This document shows, piece by piece, positions 1-6,232 of a stretch of DNA of 7,256 nt. Source of the stretch: Candidatus Poribacteria bacterium (GTDB taxonomy: Bacteria; Poribacteria; DTPJ01; WJIO01). Location: the NCBI GenBank assembly GCA_014730235.1, contig WJIO01000276.1, positions 1 to 7,256 on the forward strand. The letters run 5' to 3'. Position 1 is the stretch's first letter, and each line of letters starts with the position of its first letter. The position numbers were made by a program, and so were the translations under genes. The notes under the pieces were generated by a model. The model was not told the origin of the DNA. It saw only the letters and a program-made list of their open reading frames with translations, and ran no database searches.

Positions 1-102
1 GCAAATTTAGCAAGAGGAGGTGATAGTCTCAGCAATTTGACTTTTATACAGAGAAGTTTTGCTGTGATTTCATTGGATCCTATAGGCGGATATAAACTTT
101 AA
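1..102 (+). CDS. C-terminal tail of an unidentified protein (partial)
   Basis: Frame 1 is open from the first base to a TAA at 100-102, giving 33 codons that end in ...FAVISLDPIGGYKL. The other two plus-strand frames close within about the first 20 bases. The mix of residues is protein-like, but I do not recognise the family and see no motif. The stop lies 29 nt before the ATG of the next plus-strand gene, so the two could be co-transcribed. An open run of this length can occur by chance, so this is a tentative call that rests on the frame and the spacing. The start lies left of the window. Confidence 0.45.
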   Translation, partial: ANLARGGDSLSNLTFIQRSFAVISLDPIGGYKL

Positions 103-131
103 TAATCACACACACCTCTAGGAGAAAAAAT

Positions 132-1181
132 ATGAGGAAAATTATCTTTACACTTCTGGTTGTTATGATGGTATTTACTCTGGGTATTATGGAGTCATTT
201 GCCCAAGAAGAGACTGTGTTCTCCGGAAACCTTCGGATGGGATACAAAAAGTTGTATAATGATGCTGCTGAAGAGTGGATGGATGATGGCTTATCATTGC
301 ACTTTTTGGAACTTTGGGTAAGAAAGCAGGTTGGAGATTTTGGTATATTTGTCAATCAGAGAATTGGCGATGCCAATAACAACTATCTTTGGGAAGGTCA
401 GATCTATTACAATATACCAAACTCCCTTGGAAAGCTTAATATTGGTCTGGTTCGTGTGCCTTTTGGTATTTATGCCAATGGTCTTTATTATCCTAAAGGC
501 ATCCTATATGATAAAAACTGGATGTGGGATCGGGATTATGGCATTACATATGAAGGTAAGTTCCAGCTTAGCGACACCCTGGGGATTGACGCCGCAGCAG
601 GTTTCCTGACCAACCAGAATGGCTCAGGTGAATTAGGAGCTTTCACAGTTGAACATCCTGACTGTGCACCATGTACCGGCGAAAACAATAATATTTCAGG
701 TCGCGTTGGCGCTGATATTACAATGGAAGATGCCCTGGCTTTAAAAGTCGGCGGTTCAGTTCAGACAGGTAAACTCATGCGGGAGGATGCGGAAGATGAT
801 ACCAAGCTGGGTATAGCCGGTGATGTAACTGTCGATCTTAATATGCTTCCTGTGCCAGTATCTGTATGGGGAGAATTTGTCAATTACAGCCTGGCTGATA
901 TAGATGCCGCAAAGGGTAATATCCTGGGCGCTCAGTTGAATATAACCAGTCCTGCAGGTATGGAAATTGGCCCAATCGGTAAGATGATCCTCAGCCTGCA
1001 CCTAAGTCAGGATATGCCAAAAGATGATGCTCTAAGCAGTAAAACAGCCCTTATAGGACAGCTTCGTCTTATAATGCACAAGAATTTCAATATCTTTGCT
1101 CAGGTATTCGGTAACAGCGTTGAAGGTGCTGATGGTTTATTGGACAAGGGTGTAAGAGTTTGGTTGATGTATATATTCTAA
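132..1181 (+). CDS. Putative outer-membrane beta-barrel (porin-like) protein
   Basis: A 349-residue exported protein. Residues 1-24 form a Sec signal peptide: MRK, a hydrophobic core to about residue 20, and a likely cleavage after SFA before QEE. The mature part alternates polar and hydrophobic residues in many short stretches typical of transmembrane beta strands, for example around 31-41, 54-80, 88-95, 101-112, 205-213, 242-255, 284-293 and 306-328. It ends in VRVWLMYIF; a terminal aromatic residue preceded by alternating hydrophobics is the usual recognition signal for outer-membrane barrel assembly. A good AGGAG ribosome site at 120-124, 7 nt upstream, supports the ATG. A C-A-P-C pair at 178-181 sits in a probable surface loop and could form a disulfide or bind metal. 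The substrate is unknown. It converges on the transporter operon, so a functional link to it is not shown. A periplasmic or non-pore barrel protein remains possible. Confidence 0.72.
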   Translation: MRKIIFTLLVVMMVFTLGIMESFAQEETVFSGNLRMGYKKLYNDAAEEWMDDGLSLHFLELWVRKQVGDFGIFVNQRIGDANNNYLWEGQIYYNIPNSLGKLNIGLVRVPFGIYANGLYYPKGILYDKNWMWDRDYGITYEGKFQLSDTLGIDAAAGFLTNQNGSGELGAFTVEHPDCAPCTGENNNISGRVGADITMEDALALKVGGSVQTGKLMREDAEDDTKLGIAGDVTVDLNMLPVPVSVWGEFVNYSLADIDAAKGNILGAQLNITSPAGMEIGPIGKMILSLHLSQDMPKDDALSSKTALIGQLRLIMHKNFNIFAQVFGNSVEGADGLLDKGVRVWLMYIF

Positions 1182-1194
1182 AATAATATAAATT

Positions 1195-1230
1195 TATTGT
1201 AGTGACACAGTATACTGTGTCACTACAATA
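1195..1230. terminator. Perfect 36-bp palindrome between convergent genes; probable bidirectional terminator
   Basis: The 18-bp arm TATTGTAGTGACACAGTA is followed directly by its exact reverse complement, with the centre between 1212 and 1213. It starts 14 nt after the porin-like gene's stop and ends 5 nt before the paaK stop, as expected for a shared terminator. Read on the minus strand, the hairpin is followed by T-rich sequence (1194 down to about 1178), which fits an intrinsic terminator for the operon. On the plus strand no T-run follows, so termination there is less certain. It could also be a dispersed palindromic repeat or a dimeric operator. Confidence 0.7.
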
Positions 1231-1235
1231 TGACA

Positions 1236-2501
1236 TTACTCTGAATCATTTAATCTTTGTATAGAATTGGGTTCTACAAGCTTAACCCGGACAAAGAAAC
1301 CCAAAGCTTCTTCCAGCCTTTTTTGAATTTCCTCATGCAGCGCATCCATTCTCCTGATCTCGTCGAAGAATATATTTTCTGAAACTTCCACCCTCACTTC
1401 CAGTTCATCCTTCGCGCCGCTTCTGTCAACTCTCAGCCGGAAATGCGGTTCTGTCCCCTCTATTTCAGTAAGAATCTGACCGATTAAAGCTGGCTGAATT
1501 TTTACTCCCTGCACGATCACCAGATCGTCTGTGCGCTTTGCTACCCTTGACATCCTGGCCAGAGTGCGGCCACAGATACATTTTGACCGATCCAGACTGG
1601 TTAAATCGCCAGTTCTGTAGCGTATAACGGGAAAAGCTTCCTTAGTTATGGTAGTTAGTACTAATTCTCCAACTTCACCGTCTGGTAAAAGTTCCTCTGT
1701 ATCTGGATTTATAACCTCGGCAATAAAATGATCTTCGGCAATATGAAGGCCGTTTTTCTCCTGACATTCACAGGAAACACCAGGGCCTATTATTTCGCTT
1801 AAACCGTAGTTGTCCAGAGCCAGAATATGCAGTCCTTCCTCTATTTCCAACCTTACAGGCTCAGACCAGGGTTCTGAGCCGATTAACGCTACACGCAGGG
1901 ACAATTCAGCCGGACTTATATCGCTCTTTTTTACAATGTCAGCAAGCTGCAAAGCGAAGGTAGGAGTGCAGACCAGCGCGGTAGTTCTGTAGTTGCGCAT
2001 TATGTTTATCTGCTTTTCTGCGCTGATCCTCGAGGATGGTATAACCGTTGCACCTATATATTCTGCACCGTAATGAAAGCCGATTGCACCAGTAAACAGA
2101 CCATAATCAAAAGATATCTGAACCACATCATCTTTATTCACGCCACCGCTGTTAAGGACGCGTGCAACCAGTTCCGTCCAGTGTTCAATATCGTTCCTGC
2201 TGTAGCCTACGACTATAGGTTCCCGGGTTGTTCCAGAAGAGGATTGCAGCCTTACCACATCCCGCAGGGGCAGAGCAAACATATCATAAGGTTGATTTTC
2301 TATAAGGGATTCTTTAGTGGTGAAGGGGATTTTTTTAAGATCGTCCAGGGATGTTATATCCTCCGGAGCTATGTTTGCTTTATCCAGAAGACTTCGGTAA
2401 AATTTTACGTTCCTGTATACTCTATTGATTGTGACCTGTAAGCGTTCTAGCTGAAGCTGTTCCAATTCACTGCGTTTAATGGTTTCGTATTTTATATCCA
2501 T
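1236..2501 (-). CDS. paaK: Phenylacetate-CoA ligase family, AMP-forming
   Basis: A 421-residue cytoplasmic adenylate-forming enzyme of the PaaK branch of the ANL superfamily. The family activates phenylacetate or related aryl-acids with ATP and CoA, giving the acyl-CoA, AMP and pyrophosphate. Visible motifs are the phosphate loop SSSGTTREP (87-95; the family usually has G where R93 stands), the YGLSE aromatic/adenine motif (232-236), YRTGD (295-299) and the hinge region RTDDLVIVQGV (323-333), followed by a small C-terminal domain. Two C-x-C pairs (244/246 and 308/310) resemble those in anaerobic homologues and may bind zinc. The C-terminus is odd: it ends KLVEPNSIQRLNDSE, whereas PaaK proteins usually continue with a GKAKRV-type segment carrying the A10 lysine. 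The ATG is supported by GGTGGTG 5 nt upstream. The gene starts 14 nt after livF and is the last gene of the set, so its substrate is likely imported by this transporter. The exact aryl acid is not readable from sequence. Confidence 0.9.
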   Translation of the reverse strand: MDIKYETIKRSELEQLQLERLQVTINRVYRNVKFYRSLLDKANIAPEDITSLDDLKKIPFTTKESLIENQPYDMFALPLRDVVRLQSSSGTTREPIVVGYSRNDIEHWTELVARVLNSGGVNKDDVVQISFDYGLFTGAIGFHYGAEYIGATVIPSSRISAEKQINIMRNYRTTALVCTPTFALQLADIVKKSDISPAELSLRVALIGSEPWSEPVRLEIEEGLHILALDNYGLSEIIGPGVSCECQEKNGLHIAEDHFIAEVINPDTEELLPDGEVGELVLTTITKEAFPVIRYRTGDLTSLDRSKCICGRTLARMSRVAKRTDDLVIVQGVKIQPALIGQILTEIEGTEPHFRLRVDRSGAKDELEVRVEVSENIFFDEIRRMDALHEEIQKRLEEALGFFVRVKLVEPNSIQRLNDSE

Positions 2502-2515
2502 TTTTACACCACCGT

Positions 2516-3250
2516 TTATTCCCAGACTTCTTTATAACCTCTACCCAGATATGCCCTCTTAATTTCTTTGTTCTCCAGAAGCTCCTCAGAGCTTCCCTGA
2601 AGCACGATCCTACCTGTCTCCAGGATATATCCCCGATCTGCAACTTTAAGGGCTACATGGGCGTTTTGTTCCACCAGTAATATAGTTGTTTTTTGCTGTT
2701 CCCGAAGATCTGTTATAATCTTGAATATTTCACTAACTATCTTAGGAGCTAAACCCATAGAAGGCTCATCCAGAAGCAAAAGTTTTGGTCTGGACATTAA
2801 AGCCCTTCCAATGGCCAGCATCTGCTGTTCTCCTCCACTTAATGTGCCTGCTTGTTGTTCCTGGCGTTCTTTTAATATAGGGAAAATGTGGAAAATCTGT
2901 TCAAGGTGATTATACACCTCTTTCTTCCTTTTGCGATAATGCTGATAAGCTCCCATTATCAGGTTTTCCTTTACGCTGAGTTCAGAGAACAACTGTCGGC
3001 CTTCAGGAACTTGGGATATTCCCAGCTTGACGATTTTTTCGGGAGATGTGTTTGTAATATCCTTTTCACCAAAATTTACAGTGCCGCTGCGGGAATTTAC
3101 AAGACCGCAGATGGTGTTAAGCAGAGAGGTTTTTCCTGCACCATTAGCTCCCAGAAGCGTGACGATCTCTCCATCGTCTACATGCAAAGAAACACCCCGC
3201 AGGGCCTGTATGTTTCCATAAAATGTGCTTAGACTTTGTATCCTGATCAT
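2516..3250 (-). CDS. livF: Liv-type ABC transporter ATP-binding protein LivF
   Basis: A 244-residue ATPase that pairs with LivG at the cytoplasmic face of the LivH-LivM channel. Visible are the Walker A motif GANGAGKT (34-41), the Q-loop region VPEGRQLF (81-88, characteristic of LivF), the signature LSGGEQ (137-142), Walker B LLLLDEP (157-163), and VEQNA (193-197), where LivF proteins normally carry Gln in place of the switch His. The C-terminus AYLGRGYKEVWE is normal for the family. I place the start at the ATG 3248-3250, which shares its A with the livG stop in a TGATG overlap typical of translational coupling. An in-frame TTG one codon upstream (3251-3253) is possible but less likely. All catalytic motifs are intact. 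paaK follows after 14 nt. Confidence 0.95.
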   Translation of the reverse strand: MIRIQSLSTFYGNIQALRGVSLHVDDGEIVTLLGANGAGKTSLLNTICGLVNSRSGTVNFGEKDITNTSPEKIVKLGISQVPEGRQLFSELSVKENLIMGAYQHYRKRKKEVYNHLEQIFHIFPILKERQEQQAGTLSGGEQQMLAIGRALMSRPKLLLLDEPSMGLAPKIVSEIFKIITDLREQQKTTILLVEQNAHVALKVADRGYILETGRIVLQGSSEELLENKEIKRAYLGRGYKEVWE

Positions 3251-4023
3251 CAAAAATCCAGTTCTTCCCCCAGATACGCGGTTATAACGTCCTGGTTGTT
3301 TTGTATATCCCTGGGAGTACCTTCGGCTATCTTCTGCCCGTAATTCAGCACTGTAACCACGTCGGATATGTTCATAACCAGACCCATATCATGCTCTATA
3401 AGCATAACCGTAACGCCGTTATCCCTTACTCTGTATATCAATTCCGCCATGTGTTCCATTTCGGGTATATTCAGGCCGGAAGCCGGTTCATCCAGCATCA
3501 GCAAATCTGGATCACAGACCAAAGCCCGGGCGAATTCTACCATTCTCTGCTCACCAAAGGACAGGCTTGACGCAGGCCAATCGGCTTTTGACTCAAGCCC
3601 GACAAATTCCAGAACGCTCATGGCTTTGTTCCTGCCATCGCGCTCTTCTTTTTTATATAGGGGCAAACGAAGAGCAGCCGTAATAAGTCCGTGTTTTGAC
3701 TTGCAGTGATAACCCACCATAACATTTTCCAGTACTGTCATGTTATTCATAATCTGTAAGCTCTGGAACGTGCGAGTTATGCCCAGTCCAGCCATTTTGT
3801 GGGATGGCAGATGGTCTATACGCTTTTGTTTGTAGATTATATTTCCCGATGTAAGGGGGTAAAATTTGGTTATAAGGTTATAAGTTGTAGTTTTACCAGC
3901 ACCATTGGGCCCAATTATAGCCATGATCTGTCCCGGATGTACCTTAAACGATACGTCATTAACTGCCACCAGACCGCCGAATTCTTTTCTTAAATTATCT
4001 ACTTCAAGGATAGGTGTTGACAA
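3250..4023 (-). CDS. livG: Liv-type ABC transporter ATP-binding protein LivG (TTG start)
   Basis: A 257-residue ATPase and partner of LivF. Motifs are Walker A GPNGAGKTT (38-46), the Q-loop ITRTFQ (82-87), signature LSFGEQ (154-159), Walker B LLMLDEP (174-180), a GLN D-loop segment (183-185) and switch histidine H211 in IEHD. The insertion around 103-135 after the Q-loop is usual in LivG. I choose the TTG at 4021-4023 as start: the protein then begins (M)STPILEVDNL like other LivG proteins, has the usual length, follows the livM stop by 1 nt, and has AGGAG 10 nt upstream. An ATG at 4108-4110 would add 29 residues read out of frame through the livM C-terminus, which do not look like LivG. It overlaps the livF start by 1 nt. 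Confidence 0.95.
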   Translation of the reverse strand: MSTPILEVDNLRKEFGGLVAVNDVSFKVHPGQIMAIIGPNGAGKTTTYNLITKFYPLTSGNIIYKQKRIDHLPSHKMAGLGITRTFQSLQIMNNMTVLENVMVGYHCKSKHGLITAALRLPLYKKEERDGRNKAMSVLEFVGLESKADWPASSLSFGEQRMVEFARALVCDPDLLMLDEPASGLNIPEMEHMAELIYRVRDNGVTVMLIEHDMGLVMNISDVVTVLNYGQKIAEGTPRDIQNNQDVITAYLGEELDF

Positions 4024-4024
4024 A

Positions 4025-5017
4025 TCAACCGTTCTCCTCTGCCTGTGTCCGGGGTGAAAAACGCGACCATAAACGATGGAATAAAGTTGTAAGCCTTCCC
4101 ACCAAGCCATCGGGCATAAATATCATAACCACCATAAGGAGTATACCATAAAACATTATATCATATTCTTCCGCAACTGTAAGCCATTCAGGAAGCCATG
4201 TAAGTAACACAGTGCCTAATACTGCACCCCAGATGTTTCCCTGACCGCCAATCACAACCATTGTAACCAAAGTTATAGAAGTATGCAGTTGAAATATAGA
4301 AGGCGCTATAAATTGTCGGAAGTGGGCATACAGGCAACCGGCTACAGCGGCATATACTGCGCTGAGGACGAAAACCTGAACTTTGTATTTAGCAATATTT
4401 ACACCCATACTGCTGGCTGCCGTTTCACTTCCATGAATAGCCTTAAAAGCCCTACCTACCCGGGAATTGGTGATATTCATGGATATGACAAGTATAGCAA
4501 CAGCTATTATCCATGCCATAAAATACTGTCCCATAACAAAACTGCTGTCAAATTTAATTCCGAATAAACCGAAAGGTTTAATATCTGCTAAGCCATCGGG
4601 ATTATCAGTAAGCCAGTCCATCTTGCTTAATATTACATGAACTACTTCACCAAAGCCCAGTGTAGCCATAGCCAGATAGTGACCTTTGAGCTTTAAAGTA
4701 GGTATACCGATGAAATATGCTATACCGGCAGTAAATATTATAGCTATGATAGCAGAAATCCAGGGAGGAAGTCCCATTTTCACATTAAGCAGTCCTGAGC
4801 AGTATGCACCTATGCCAAAGAAACCGGCATGTCCCAGTGATATTTGTCCGGCATAACCCATAAGCAGGTTAAGCCCTACCACAATCATGGTATACAAGCC
4901 CACCAAGGTCATTACATTGATATGGTAGTTATTTCCAGAAGCGAAAGGATAAATTATCAGGATAATGGCGAGTATAACTGTGGGGATGTGTTTCTTATAA
5001 CTGCTGTCTTTTATCAT
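4025..5017 (-). CDS. livM: Liv-type ABC transporter permease LivM
   Basis: A 330-residue inner-membrane permease that forms the channel with LivH. Hydrophobic helices are visible at roughly 11-27, 33-53, 64-76, 86-105, 164-181, 213-230, 247-257, 261-276 and 286-301. Family hallmarks are GYAGQISLGHAGFFGIGAY (54-72), LKGHYLAMATLGFGE (110-124) and the cytoplasmic coupling-loop stretch SRVGRAFKAIHGSETAASSMG (185-205), which contacts the ATPases. The C-terminal tail is charged and cytoplasmic. The ATG is preceded by GGACAGGA, with the GGA triplet 6 nt and the AGGA 1 nt from the ATG, so the ribosome site is moderate. It is separated from livH by 178 nt containing an inverted-repeat element, unusually wide for neighbouring liv permease genes. 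The length is normal and no motif is broken. Confidence 0.95.
   Translation of the reverse strand: MIKDSSYKKHIPTVILAIILIIYPFASGNNYHINVMTLVGLYTMIVVGLNLLMGYAGQISLGHAGFFGIGAYCSGLLNVKMGLPPWISAIIAIIFTAGIAYFIGIPTLKLKGHYLAMATLGFGEVVHVILSKMDWLTDNPDGLADIKPFGLFGIKFDSSFVMGQYFMAWIIAVAILVISMNITNSRVGRAFKAIHGSETAASSMGVNIAKYKVQVFVLSAVYAAVAGCLYAHFRQFIAPSIFQLHTSITLVTMVVIGGQGNIWGAVLGTVLLTWLPEWLTVAEEYDIMFYGILLMVVMIFMPDGLVGRLTTLFHRLWSRFSPRTQAEENG
4034..4038 (-). promoter_or_regulatory. Ribosome binding site that decides the livG TTG start
   Basis: AGGAG on the minus strand lies inside the last codons of livM, 10 nt before the TTG at 4023. No comparably placed site serves the 29-residue-longer ATG alternative. 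With the 1-nt livM-livG gap this suggests translational coupling. Confidence 0.65.
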
Positions 5018-5062
5018 ATCCTGTCCGTATGAAGTTAATAAAGTTTACTAAATTCTTTTATC

Positions 5063-5140
5063 TGTCATTCTGAGTTTTTTTTACTCAAGCTTTTTCAAAA
5101 AGCTTGAGTAAAAAGGAATAAGAATTTCGCAGAAATGACA
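5063..5140. repeat. MITE-like nested inverted-repeat element in the livH-livM gap
   Basis: The element is bounded by TGTCATTCTG (5063-5072) and its near-inverse CAGAAATGACA (5130-5140), differing by one extra base. Inside is a perfect inverted repeat (5078-5114). The ends resemble TGTCATTCTGAG...AAGAATTTC dispersed repeats that I recall from many bacterial genomes; that link is from memory. There is no ORF inside and no clear target-site duplication. The flanks 5018-5062 and 5141-5195 show nothing else I can support. Confidence 0.6.
5078..5114. repeat. Perfect inverted repeat, 18-bp arms around one base
   Basis: The left arm TTTTTACTCAAGCTTTTT pairs exactly with 5097-5114 around the single base at 5096. 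In RNA from the minus-strand operon it would form a strong hairpin between livH and livM with an A/U-rich tip. The sequence after it on that strand is A-rich, not T-rich, so it is not a classical intrinsic terminator. It may stabilise the livH 3' end or simply be the core of the surrounding repeat. Confidence 0.75.
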
Positions 5141-5195
5141 TGCCTATAAAAGTTTTTCATTTTTACCACATTTAACTCTGAAGAACCAAAAGTCC

Positions 5196-6086
5196 TTATT
5201 TCTGACTGGTTCCAAAAAGACCACTGGGTTTCAAAAACAATATCACCAGCAGTATAATAAATGCAACTGCGTCCTTATATCCAGAATACCCCAGGGGGGC
5301 AAAGCCTATTGCTAGACGCTCGATAATGCCTATGGTAAATCCCCCTACCACTGCACCAACACCGTTACCAAGACCACCCAACACAGCAGCGCAAAATCCC
5401 TTAAGACCCAGCATTGATCCCATATCGTAAGAGGCATGAGCAACCGGGGCTATAGCCATTCCAGCACCTGCTCCCACAGCCGCGCTTAATGCAAAAGAAC
5501 AGAGAACCATTAATCGGACATTTATGCCCATTAATCTGGCAGCGGTTCTGTTTATGGCTGTGGCTCGCATAGCTTTGCCTATTATGGTGTATTTATAAAA
5601 TAACTGGACAGCTACAACAATAACGGCAGTTATTCCCAAAACCCATAACTGCTGAAGGGAAATTTTAGCCCCCAGAAAGGAAACTGGATCACCAGAGGAA
5701 AAAGGTTTTGCATATATAGGATCCTGTCCCCAGATCGGTAGTGCAATACCGCTAAAAAATATAGATGCACCTACTGTTATAATAATAAGGGTTATAACTG
5801 AAGCATTCTTTACAGGGTTTATTGCTGCCCTTTCGAATATTATACCTATAGCCGTTACAATAAGTATTGAAAGGAAAAAAGCCAATGGCATAGGTAAATT
5901 CAAAGTTGTATTCAGGGACACCATAATCATGGCTCCCAGCATAACAAAACCACCCTGAGCGAAGTTTATTACATCTGTAGCGTTGTATATAATCGTAAAG
6001 CCCATGGCCACCAGGGCATATATACCTCCTACAGTAATCCCGTATATAATGTGTTGTATTAACTGCTGAAAAGTTGGAAATTGCAT
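5196..6086 (-). CDS. livH: Liv-type ABC transporter permease LivH
   Basis: A 296-residue inner-membrane permease, partner of LivM. The start MQFPTFQQLIQHIIYGITVGG is typical of LivH and fixes the ATG at 6084-6086. Hallmarks are GGIYALVAMGF (20-30), NFAQGGFVMLGA (41-52), the coupling-loop stretch GKAMRATAINRTAARLMGINV (170-190), GLKGFCAAVLGGLGN (227-241) and the C-terminal LVILFLKPSGLFG (280-292). Hydrophobic helices alternate with short loops throughout and the length is normal. Upstream of the ATG no good Shine-Dalgarno sequence is visible: the preceding bases are GCGTTAAAGTAAC, and the nearest GGAATGG is 14 nt away inside a repeat. Translation may therefore be weak or depend on the upstream gene. 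Confidence 0.95.
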   Translation of the reverse strand: MQFPTFQQLIQHIIYGITVGGIYALVAMGFTIIYNATDVINFAQGGFVMLGAMIMVSLNTTLNLPMPLAFFLSILIVTAIGIIFERAAINPVKNASVITLIIITVGASIFFSGIALPIWGQDPIYAKPFSSGDPVSFLGAKISLQQLWVLGITAVIVVAVQLFYKYTIIGKAMRATAINRTAARLMGINVRLMVLCSFALSAAVGAGAGMAIAPVAHASYDMGSMLGLKGFCAAVLGGLGNGVGAVVGGFTIGIIERLAIGFAPLGYSGYKDAVAFIILLVILFLKPSGLFGTSQK

Positions 6087-6102
6087 GTTACTTTAACGCG
6101 CC

Positions 6103-6127
6103 ATTCCAGCAAAGGCTGGAATCCAGC
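6103..6127. repeat. REP-like palindromic repeat upstream of livH
   Basis: ATTCCAGC (6103-6110) pairs with GCTGGAAT (6115-6122) across a 4-nt AAAG loop. The second arm also begins an overlapping palindrome, GCTGGA-A-TCCAGC (6115-6127), so two alternative hairpins are possible. This CATTCCAGC...GCTGGAATCCAG pattern matches a widespread class of short dispersed palindromes that I know from other bacteria. The element lies 17 nt upstream of the livH ATG. Confidence 0.6.
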
Positions 6128-6149
6128 TTTAGGTTATTTATAGCAAAAA

Positions 6150-6194
6150 GGTGCAAGGCAGAGGATAACCTTTTGTTTACGCCTTCCTTGCACC
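6150..6194 (-). terminator. Hairpin with T-run after the binding-protein gene (terminator or attenuator)
   Basis: On the minus strand GGTGCAAGG (6194 down to 6186) pairs perfectly with CCTTGCACC (6158 down to 6150) across a 27-nt loop, followed at once by TTTTT (6149-6145). It begins 38 nt after the stop codon of the binding-protein gene and precedes livH. A partial terminator here would give more binding protein than membrane and ATPase subunits, as known between livK and livHMGF in other bacteria. The long loop makes the strength uncertain. Confidence 0.6.
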
Positions 6195-6232
6195 CTATTT
6201 AAATCAATATACCGTAAATTTTCAAGACAAAT

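Noticed and set aside
37-96. TTGACT at 37-42 and TATAGG/TATAAA at 81-96 as a promoter for the porin-like gene
   Set aside because: The spacing between TTGACT and either -10-like box is far from 17 nt, and no better -35 box sits at the right distance. They also lie inside the open frame of 1-102.
4024-4110. Longer livG start at the ATG 4108-4110
   Set aside because: The added 29 residues are the livM 3' end read in another frame, they are unlike LivG, and no good ribosome site precedes them.
1810-5032. Plus-strand open frames opposite the transporter and paaK genes
   Set aside because: They lie antisense to strongly recognisable genes, have no plausible ribosome sites or motifs that I can see, and are low-complexity shadows of the real coding frames.
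5078-5114. Inverted repeat between livH and livM as an intrinsic terminator
   Set aside because: On the minus (transcribed) strand it is followed by A-rich sequence rather than a T-run, and it would cut livM, livG, livF and paaK off from the upstream genes with no promoter seen in between.
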